Shown in pieces: positions 56,957 to 64,000 of a stretch of DNA of 64,000 nucleotides. Under the pieces are notes generated by a model that did not search any database, was not told the origin of the DNA, and saw only the letters and a list, made by a program, of their open reading frames with translations. Numbering within the stretch: position 1 is the stretch's first letter; each line of letters opens with the position of its first letter. The stretch spans positions 1,426,001-1,490,000 of the forward strand of contig CP114119.1 of NCBI GenBank assembly GCA_029959195.1, in the 5' to 3' direction. The position numbers were made by a program, and so were the translations under genes. The DNA comes from Dictyophora rubrovolvata. Lineage: Eukaryota > Basidiomycota > Agaricomycetes > Phallales > Phallaceae.

Positions 56957-58728
56957 ATGATTTATTCAATACTCGCTCTTGTTTTTGTACTGTTCGCTCT
57001 ATACCTCTTCCATGTCAACTCTGCTCTCTCTTCGGTTCCAAGCCAAGTATTGAGCTTATCACCAAACCGTTTCGATCCCTCTCAAGTTGTGGCAACGTAC
57101 AATAAATTGAAAGAAAATCCAGTCTCGACTGAGCTCCCTCCAAAAACTGGTCGCCGATACATCGTCGTTGGCGGCTCGGGCTTCTTACCAGGTGAGTGCC
57201 CACCTTGAAGACAGCTTTTTGAGCCCTGCTTATTAAAGCAAAATAAAACATTCCTTATTAGGATGGATTGTCATACAACTTGTGGCACGAGGAGAAAACC
57301 CCAGGTCTATTAGGATCGCAGACATTAGAGCCCCAACCAGACAGGATCTAAGGACTGGAAACCTTACGCAGGTTTCTTTCATTAAAACGGACATCAGCGA
57401 TCAGAATTCGGTTTTAGAAGCTTTCAAGGCACCTTGGAATGATGGACGGGAAGGTGATGTTCCAATAACTGTCTTCCACTCTGGTAAATGGATCTGTACA
57501 ATTTCTAGTACTACTAACTTTTTTCTCTTCTGGCACGTTTGACCACAGCTGCAAACATTCGATTCTGGGAGCGGGTCAAGTCGTTGCTACATTTATCCGA
57601 GTTTGTTAATGTTCGCGGAACAGAAAACATTATCCACGCTTGTCGAGCTGTTGGAGCGGACGTCCTCGTCTATACCTCCAGCGCATCTGTCACTACACAT
57701 AGTAATCGGTTTTGGCTCTTCCCATGGCAAAAATGTCCCGAAAGATACATTCAAATTCTCAACGACGAAGCTCCGATACCACCCAAACACGAGTTCTTTT
57801 TTTCCAACTATGCTGCCAGCAAAGCTCACGCCGAGAGATTGGTTCGTGAAGCTCACAAAACACCTCTTCAATCACAACACGGTGTTCTTCGAACAGGTTG
57901 CATTAGACCTGGGAACGGTATTTACGGTCCGGGTGGCGATATCCTTGCCGGTGCATATTTGGTCAGAAAAACTAATTAGTATGCTGTACCTCAGCCATAT
58001 TCATGTCGTAATGACTCATCTTCCTTTTATCCCAGCACATGGGGCCGTAAAATCATACAGGTAAGACATCAAAACGTTTGTATGGCAGTACTTATAAGAG
58101 CGTTTCATTAGTCCTTCGTCTATGTGGAGAACTGTGCTCTAGCCCACTTGCTTTATGAACAAAGAATCCTAGACTTCGAGCGACATGGACCCGCTGTCGC
58201 GATTGATATCGGTGGACAGGCTTTCAATATAACGGATCCGAACCCTCCAGTTACATTTGGCGATGTCTACACCGTTCTCACCACGTTAACGGCAGAGACC
58301 AAGTTTATCGACCTACCTCCTGTTCTGATGCTCATTGTAGCATACCTCATGGAGAAATATTATCTGGCTCGTATGCTTAATCCATTTTGGTCGTACATTC
58401 TGCCAAAACCCAATGTATGCGTGTTTGTTTTTATATCTTTTTTCTCAGTTCTTGACGAACGCCTTTTTTATGTCAGAGCGAATTGGCATTCTTACAGCCA
58501 TCGCTATTCAATCTCATTCACATTCATCTTATATTTGACGATTCGCGGGCTCGAAAATCGCCAAAAGAAGGTGGGCTAGGTTACAAAGCTCCTTGGACAA
58601 CAATGGAAGCTCTTTGCAAGCTGGTCATTGAGTGGCAGCGCAAAGACAAACGGGAGGAAGAGAGATACGTCATGGGTGGTCAGTCCAGCTTCGCCGCTGG
58701 TGTAGAAACGGGATGGGTTCAGAAATAG
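56957..58728 (+). CDS. 3beta-HSD-type SDR, membrane-anchored
   Basis: This is an NAD(P)-dependent extended short-chain dehydrogenase of the 3beta-hydroxysteroid dehydrogenase/sterol dehydrogenase type. Start 56957 gives an N-terminal transmembrane anchor (MIYSILALVFVLFALYLFHV). The Rossmann motif GGSGFLPG (57171-57191) continues after an intron as WIVIQLVARGE. DISDQNSVLEAF, NVRGTENIIHACRAVGADVL, YTSSASVT, the YxxxK pair in NYAASKAHAE, and RPGNGIYGPGG follow. The C-terminus is FNITDPNPPVTFGDVYTVLT, LGYKAPWTTMEALCKL, then VETGWVQK. Note PG in place of the last Gly-x-Gly turn in the nucleotide loop. It lies 231 bp upstream of the ERG26-like gene on the same strand, so the two may be diverged paralogs. 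The substrate is unknown. Confidence 0.8.
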
Positions 58729-58959
58729 TGATTTTGTTGTTTTGCCGTTTTGTAACTCGTATATACACATGTCAATACTACTAGTAATTGAAATTAAAAA
58801 TTCCGAGTGCAGACTAGGACAGAGTCAGTATTACAAGAGGGCCAATGACATAATAATCCTCCGTTTTGATTTTTCCGGGTCTACGAAATTCGCTAGACGC
58901 CGGTGAGTCGTACGACGGGCAAGATTTATTGCTCTTGTACCTCCACCATCGTACGCAAC

Positions 58960-60425
58960 ATGGAAATATATCTAGTCGTCGGTGGATGCGGTTTTCTTGG
59001 CAGGACAATCGTCGAAGCACTACTCGCCAGAGGGTCGGCTGTAGCGGTCTTCGACCTTGTTCAACGCTACTTTGACGAAAAAGTGCAGTATTTCACTGGT
59101 GATCTCACAGACCCTCTTGTTCTTGGTAATGCCATTAAAAAGGTTCTTGCCCTGTCTTGATCATATGTTCATGTTTGGGCTAAAGTCTAGGATAATATAA
59201 CGTGAACATAGTCTGGCGCGACGGTTATTTTCCATACCGCCTCTCCTCAGCACACCGCACCGGTTACCATACAAGAAAAAGTTAATGTAGAGGGAACAAA
59301 GACTCTTCTTCAAGTTGCCGCAGATAATGGAGCTAAATACATCGTTTTCACAAGTAGTGCCGGGCTTGTTTTTAACGCAGGAGACGCCGTAGACATTGAC
59401 GAACGGGTTCCTGTCCCAGAAAACCCTCTTTCCTCGTATAACCGAACAAAAGGGCTTGCCGAAGGGCTTATCTTGGAGGCAAATGGAAAAAATGGTCTTT
59501 TGACAGTGGCTATTCGCCCTTCTGGTATATTTGGGTATGCTTTGCTGCATTGATCGTGCACAACATTAGGTTGACATTTCCGCAGGCCAAGGGATCAACA
59601 AGGTATGGGACCGGGTATCGCCAATGCAGTGAAGGATGGTCAAACAAAAGTACAAATTGGGTCAAACACGAATCTGTGCGATTGGACTTACGTGGATAAT
59701 GTGGCAAAGGCCCATATCCTTGCCGCTGATAAACTGGTGGAATGCAGCCAGAACTCGAAACTAGCTTCATCAAGTGATATGCTTGCTAAGCCGCTTCGCA
59801 ATATATCGCTCACATCGGGGGCTCGTCGAGTACCTACGTCTAAAGCCCGTCCTCTTGGTCCCGTCGTGACACCACCTCCGCATGCTGACGAGATAACAGA
59901 AGCATGGGAACGTGCCAAAATTGTGGAAGAGCGCCGCGTTGTTCGGTCGAAGTATGACCAGTTCAGTCCAGCTGCTCTTAACCGCATGAAACAGGAGGAT
60001 GAAGACTTTTTCCGTGTTGACGGGCAAGTCTTTATCATCACCAATGGCGAGCCAATATATTTCTGGGATGTTGCCCACACGTTTATGTTGGGTTTCGGAG
60101 CTCCACGACAGCACGCAGACCATCCACCAGTTGTTATACCCAAGGCAATCGGCCATGTTTTCGGTGTCATCTCAGAGTGGCTATTCTGGTTCGTCGGAAG
60201 AACTCCCGCGTTCACGTCTGTTCGCGCAGATTATATGTGTGCCTCCCGTTATTATAATTTTGAAAGGGCCCGCCGGGTTTTAGGATACGAACCCGACGTT
60301 AGTGTTAAAGAAGGGATCGAGAGAACAGTCGAGGTATGTTCCATTTGGCTGATACTACAGCATATACATACTAATGACACATTCATTGTTATTTGTAGTG
60401 GGGGAAACAGTTTTACAAAATGTAG
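58960..60425 (+). CDS. ERG26: Sterol-4alpha-carboxylate 3-dehydrogenase (ERG26-like)
   Basis: The likely role is oxidative decarboxylation of 4alpha-carboxysterols at C-4 in ergosterol synthesis on the ER. Exons 58960-59142, 59212-59534, 59586-60333 and 60399-60425 give 426 residues. The nucleotide loop VVGGCGFLGRTIVEALLARG is intact. Then SGATVIFHTASPQHT, VNVEGTKTLLQVAADNGAKY, VFTSSAGLVFN and the active-site Tyr/Lys in SYNRTKGLAE. RPSGIFG|PRDQQGMGPG and NLCDWTYVDNVAKAHILAAD are strong Erg26 features. An Arg/Pro-rich insert (RRVPTSKARPLGPVVTPPPH) precedes FIITNGEPIYFWDVAHTFML, a membrane-like FGVISEWLFWFVGR, and ARRVLGYEPDVSVKEGIERT. The last nine-codon exon ends WGKQFYKM. A different 3beta-HSD activity is possible but less likely. 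Confidence 0.82.
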
Positions 60426-60786
60426 AATTATATGGATGCTGCTTTATTTTAAAGTATTATTTGAAATTAATATACCCTCCAGAACGGCTATATCAGACGA
60501 CCTTTTCTTTTTACAATAGACCGGCGACTACTGCCGGTGGCACAGGTTCGATTTGTGATACTAGATATTGACTAGGCAGTTGCGTTTTAGTCAAAAATGG
60601 ATTAGTGTATGTATGTAGACGACGTCCTTAAATCAACCCAAAGACATGCAAGGAACAGAATTCAGTCTATCCAATAAAAGCCTTTCTTGATCACGAGGGG
60701 TTCTGCATGCACTGGACATTAGCGGCGATTGCTGATTAGATAGCAAATTATGTAAGCATTTATAGTCTCGCTGTCCGAATGCTTTC
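60426..60786. promoter_or_regulatory. Spacer upstream of the MYB/zinc-finger gene
   Basis: This is 361 bp between two genes on the + strand; it should hold the ERG26-like terminator and the promoter of the next gene. It is AT-rich near 60431-60510. No specific motif stands out. An 87-codon antisense frame (60633-60896) overlaps the next gene and looks like a shadow. Confidence 0.45.
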
Positions 60787-62812
60787 ATGGCGACAGTACC
60801 TCGACCATGGTCCCAAGAAGAAGATAATCTCCTTAAGCAGGCCGTAGCTACGCACGGCGAAGAGCCAGGTGTGTGGAAGATTATAGCCTCCACCATTCCT
60901 GGACGTTCGAATAAAGCCTGTCGTAAGGTGTGGTATGCCCAGTCGTGGCTTATTATTCTTCTTCCTCTGATGGCTGAGCTTTACATTAGAGATGGCTTCA
61001 TTCTCTTTCTCCGACTGTTAGAAAGGTAATACAATTTAAGCATACGTTGACGTGTCTAATCAGCTCATACAGGTTCCGTGGACACCGGCCGAGGATGCAC
61101 TTCTCCTTGAACTTTATGCTACCCATACTCCCCCTAGATGGTCTTTAATAGCGAGACAAATTCCGGGACGAACTGACGATGCCTGCTCTAAGCGATATCG
61201 TGAAGCACTTGATCCCCTTCTCAAAAAGGACAGTTGGTCGGAGGAGGAGGATGCCCGTCTCCTCGAGCTGACTTCTCAGCTGGGAACTAGGTGGACTCAA
61301 GTTGGACAGGCTATGGGGAGGAGTGGTTTAGGTTGTCGGAATAGGTAGGTATTCCAAATGTCTACCATACTTATGCTGAAATTATTTTTTACCTAGATGG
61401 CGATTATTGCAGCGGAAGCAGCGTTCTAAGAAGAACGCTCAGGAACCTTATGTCATGTCCTACTATGAGCAGCACAACGAAGACCACGATTTCTTGGAAA
61501 CTCAAAATAGCTATGGTACAGAGACAGCCCTGTTGTCTGTTTATTCGTCCAATCAAGGCGACACCCCCTTTCATGACTGCGGTCATACAGATTCTAATAG
61601 CGGGTTACTATCCTCCTCGTTCTATGCTAACCGTACAAACCAATCTTCTCTTCCGTGTGACATCTCTGCGGTGACGCCACTTGACCAAGTTCTTGGATTC
61701 ATCTCTGACACCTCTGCACCATCTCACAACTGGCCTCCTAACTCAGTAGATTCATCCTCATTCAGATTATTTACTTCGTCACATTCTTCATTATCCACCT
61801 CACCCCCGTCAAGTGATGAGTCACAATTACACCTTTCCACTTCCGAGCCCTCGCACATTTCTCACACGTCTCAGTCTCCGGATCTCGAATACTCACCTTC
61901 AGAACAGATTAATTATGCAATCATCACGGAACCTTCGGCGGAAGACTGTCCTATTCTGCCGCATGAAGTTTCAACCTCTTCGCGCTCAGTCAAGGACGGA
62001 CACCTGTTCAAAAGGGGTCCCCAGGCTAATAAACGTCTTTCCGCTCATTTACCTGCCAATACAGAGTAAGTCTTATCATCCATAGAGCGTACAGTCCACT
62101 CAAATATTAGTAGTCGAACTATTTTACCGTACGCATGTGGATATCCTCTTTGCTGGCCGAGCACCTCTACCCAGGGAATGTCAAATTTTGCTACAGCCTC
62201 TGATTTGGCCGAACATAGAAGACTAATGCATGGACGAGACAGCGATTCGGATGGCGGGGGGAAGCCTTTCCGGTGTGCCCTGGAAGGATGTGGGAAGGGT
62301 TGGAAGGTAATATCCCTCTTTAAAAACAAATAATTGCTTGAGAGGTCCTTGACTATTTGCCGTCTCTTAGAATATTAATGGAATCCAGTATCATCTGCAA
62401 ATGTTGGTTCCCGAATAATTCCTTATATATTAGTCCCTAATACCTTCACCAGCTCTAAGGCTCATTTTCAAAACGCGCTACAGAAACAGACTCTTGGGCC
62501 ACTCAGCCCAGACCAGAGCGCCTCTTCTGAACAGTTTGGTAACCAGCCGGCTCTGGATGCGATTCCCGAGCCAAGGGAAAAAGGCAAAATTTATCGATGT
62601 CCACGGGAGGGCTGCTCCAACAGCTATAAACAGCGGACTGGATTAGCCTATCACCTGGCTCATGTAAGATTCTTTTTTCGAAACTCCACAGATCAACCGT
62701 AACGATTGAAATTGCAATGTAGGGACATCCTATCGATCTTGCGCAACTAGATGTTATCCCGCCAGCTCTCCTACGCAAAATGTCATCTACAGGCGATAAC
62801 AGCGTTTACTAA
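60787..62812 (+). CDS. Three-repeat MYB plus three C2H2 zinc fingers, putative transcription factor
   Basis: Eight exons (60787-60927, 60990-61025, 61073-61344, 61397-62065, 62111-62306, 62371-62402, 62453-62663, 62723-62812) keep one frame for 548 residues. Three MYB/SANT repeats open the protein: PRPWSQEEDNLLKQAVATHG...RKRWLHSLSP, VPWTPAEDALLLELY...CSKRYREALD, DSWSEEEDARLLELTSQLG...CRNRWRLLQ. A 36-nt exon supplies RWLHSLSPTVRK, completing repeat 1. A Ser-rich disordered linker (~220 residues) follows. The C-terminus carries three fungal-type C2H2 fingers: YACGYPLCWP...DLAEHRRLMHG, FRCALEGCGKGWKNINGIQY with HLQISKAHF, and YRCPREGCSNSYKQRTGLAY with HLAHGH, the latter two resembling Sfp1-type fingers. 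Nuclear DNA binding is expected; targets are unknown. Joining depends on my splice calls at 62066-62110. Confidence 0.82.
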
Positions 62813-62881
62813 GTATTAATCTGTCCGAGCGGCATTTGGCTTGCATTGTTGGGCCGATAATGACGCCGGTTCTTTTCATTG

Positions 62882-63245
62882 TTATGATATAGGACCCAGC
62901 TTACTACCGCTACTCGCTATTCCTGGCGCTTGCAATCGCTCGCCGACCTTTTCATGAACCTGAAAGTACTTTGCCACACAGCGGTCGACACAAACTGATT
63001 CCCCCTTGTTGAGATCACCTTCGGCATAGCGAGGGGAAACACATTTAATATGGCAGTTACTAGAGAATTGATTGTATAACTTTATTCTTAATTCATATGG
63101 ATGGATAATACGAACTTGAGTGCTCCTTGAAAAAGATCCGAAAATACTTTCATTCTGGGAATAGATATGTCAGTGGTCATGTGCAAATCTTTCAAAACAT
63201 AAAAACATACTCGACCATGAGCGTATCTATTTTGTTAGATTCCAT
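62882..63245 (-). CDS. TIM10: Mitochondrial import chaperone Tim10
   Basis: Tim10 is a small Tim chaperone of the intermembrane space, which with Tim9 carries hydrophobic precursors from TOM to TIM22. Three short exons (63211-63245, 63116-63154, 62882-63059) give 83 residues. The twin CX3C motif is intact: NNCHIKC and ESVCVDRCVAKYF, with SPRYAEGDLNKGE between, as in known Tim10 (GxLNKxES). The start region is MESNKIDTLMVEMKVFSDLF and the tail KVGERLQAPGIASSGSKLG. It has no presequence, as expected for the family. All exons are very short, so it does not show as an open reading frame. It is divergent from LSM5 with 65 bp between starts. Confidence 0.92.
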
Positions 63246-63310
63246 CGGTTCGGTAGTATCTGACGAGAGCAACGTTGGTCGAGGCAGAATGTTGTGACTG
63301 TCACATTACG

Positions 63311-63791
63311 ATGGCGTCTCAAATCTTACCTTTAGGTCGATGAGTTATTCTGACGAATATATTTCCAATTCACTGACTTTTATCTCATTTTAGAACTAAT
63401 CGATAAATGCATAGGATCTCGTATATGGGTGATTATGAAAAGCGAGCGTGAGTTTGTAGGCAAATTATTGGGTTTCGATGATTTCGTCAGTATGTCGTAA
63501 ACGTTCCTCGGGTTGGCAACCATGTTTTATCAATTTTTTGGATAGATATGGTCCTTGATGATGTAACAGAATAGTAGGATGCTTTTCTTTATTTTGAGCG
63601 CTGGATCGCGTTGAATTCGCCCAGTGAGATGACTCCTCAAGGTAGGAAAGCCACGAAGTTAGCCCAGACATTGCTCAATGGGAATAACATATGCATGGTA
63701 AGTTTCAGGACAGTTCTTGTTTCCATCCGGGCTGTATCTCATCGCACTCTAGTTGGTTCCTGGAAGTGCAGGTCCTACCTCCGAGATTTGA
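63311..63791 (+). CDS. LSM5: U6 snRNA-associated Sm-like protein LSm5
   Basis: LSm5 is part of the heptameric LSm rings: LSm2-8 stabilises U6 snRNA in the nucleus, LSm1-7 promotes decapping in the cytoplasm (DCP2 is also in this window). Five exons (63311-63335, 63394-63489, 63546-63573, 63625-63697, 63753-63791) give 86 residues. The sequence starts [20 protein letters not shown], then [20 protein letters not shown] (Sm1), [20 protein letters not shown] and the Sm2 signature [13 protein letters not shown], ending SAGPTSEI. The EFxGxLxGFDDFVNMVL and NGNNI residues identify LSm5 specifically. Exon 3 is only 28 nt. Confidence 0.95.
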
Positions 63792-64000
63792 CGGAAATAA
63801 TATTTACTTTTTTTCTTAAGTTTGGTTGAATAGTAAATGAGCTCTCAAAACCACATCTACAAGCGTCATTGGTATTTTGGAACCGAGACATAGTTGAGGT
63901 GTTAAAAAGGCAGCAAGCCCGAAGACGATCCGTAATAATGTTACATTACCAAATTTACATATTCAATTTCGAACACGTTCATCCAAGCATTTTCTAAACC
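63792..64000. other. Right-edge non-coding tail
   Basis: This is AT-rich sequence after LSM5 with no supported reading frame. It may include the start of a further gene beyond the window, which cannot be judged. Confidence 0.4.

Noticed and set aside
60544-60560. Possible tRNA B-box (GGTTCGATTTG)
   Set aside because: It lacks the final CC of the consensus and I find no A-box or cloverleaf upstream.
56957-62812. Secondary-metabolite or sterol gene cluster
   Set aside because: Two dehydrogenases and a transcription factor stand together, but the flanking genes (UTP4, TIM10, LSM5) are housekeeping and no synthase or P450 is present.

Overview
The window is a gene-dense stretch of nuclear DNA from a filamentous basidiomycete, most likely an agaricomycete. 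The evidence is about 31 protein genes in 64 kb, almost all broken by many short introns (about 45-90 nt, GT..AG), very short intergenic spaces, and protein types typical of that group: an IME2/Crk1-type kinase, a TPR-GT41 glycosyltransferase, a PTS1-bearing acyl-CoA synthetase and a MYB/C2H2 regulator. I found no transposon, retroelement, tRNA, rRNA or CRISPR array. The content is mostly housekeeping.

Layout. 1-9.4 kb: an ecdysoneless/SGT1 homolog (cut by the left edge), V-ATPase subunit F, a CNH+GYF protein, a peroxisomal acyl-CoA synthetase and complex I subunit NDUFS6. 9.8-24 kb: an IME2-like kinase, decapping enzyme DCP2, a TMEM135-like membrane protein, diphthine methylesterase DPH7, inner-nuclear-membrane protein IMA1, lipoyl synthase and an unassigned membrane protein. 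24-41.8 kb: a GT41 OGT-like enzyme, AP-3 sigma, SWI1, a large unrecognised helical protein, Pol III subunit RPC37, an alpha-arrestin, FAP7/AK6 and a Rab5 GTPase. 43-56 kb: a J-protein, an aldehyde dehydrogenase, bS16m, a YOL098C-type M16 protease, an RNF14-like RBR ligase and UTP4. 57-64 kb: two tandem 3beta-HSD-type dehydrogenases (the second ERG26-like), a MYB+zinc-finger regulator, TIM10 and LSM5.

Genes alternate strand so often that most neighbours are divergent or convergent pairs. Several divergent pairs have start codons only 35-65 bp apart, and one convergent pair shares its stop site. Functionally the genes are a mix: ribosome and RNA metabolism (UTP4, FAP7, DCP2, LSM5, RPC37, DPH7, bS16m), mitochondria (NDUFS6, LIP5, TIM10), endomembrane traffic (VMA7, AP-3 sigma, Rab5, arrestin) and regulation (SWI1, IME2, MYB/C2H2). 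No co-regulated pathway cluster is evident.

The most interesting items are the MYB x3 + C2H2 x3 domain fusion, a 9-nt micro-exon that carries the catalytic lysine of the GT41 enzyme, a CNH domain interrupted by a long disordered insert and followed by GYF, a perfect 24-bp palindrome inside that coding sequence, and overlapping convergent stop codons. Exon boundaries were read by hand from splice consensus, reading frame and family similarity recalled from memory. They are good for the small genes and only approximate for the many-intron ones. No alignment or database search was run.
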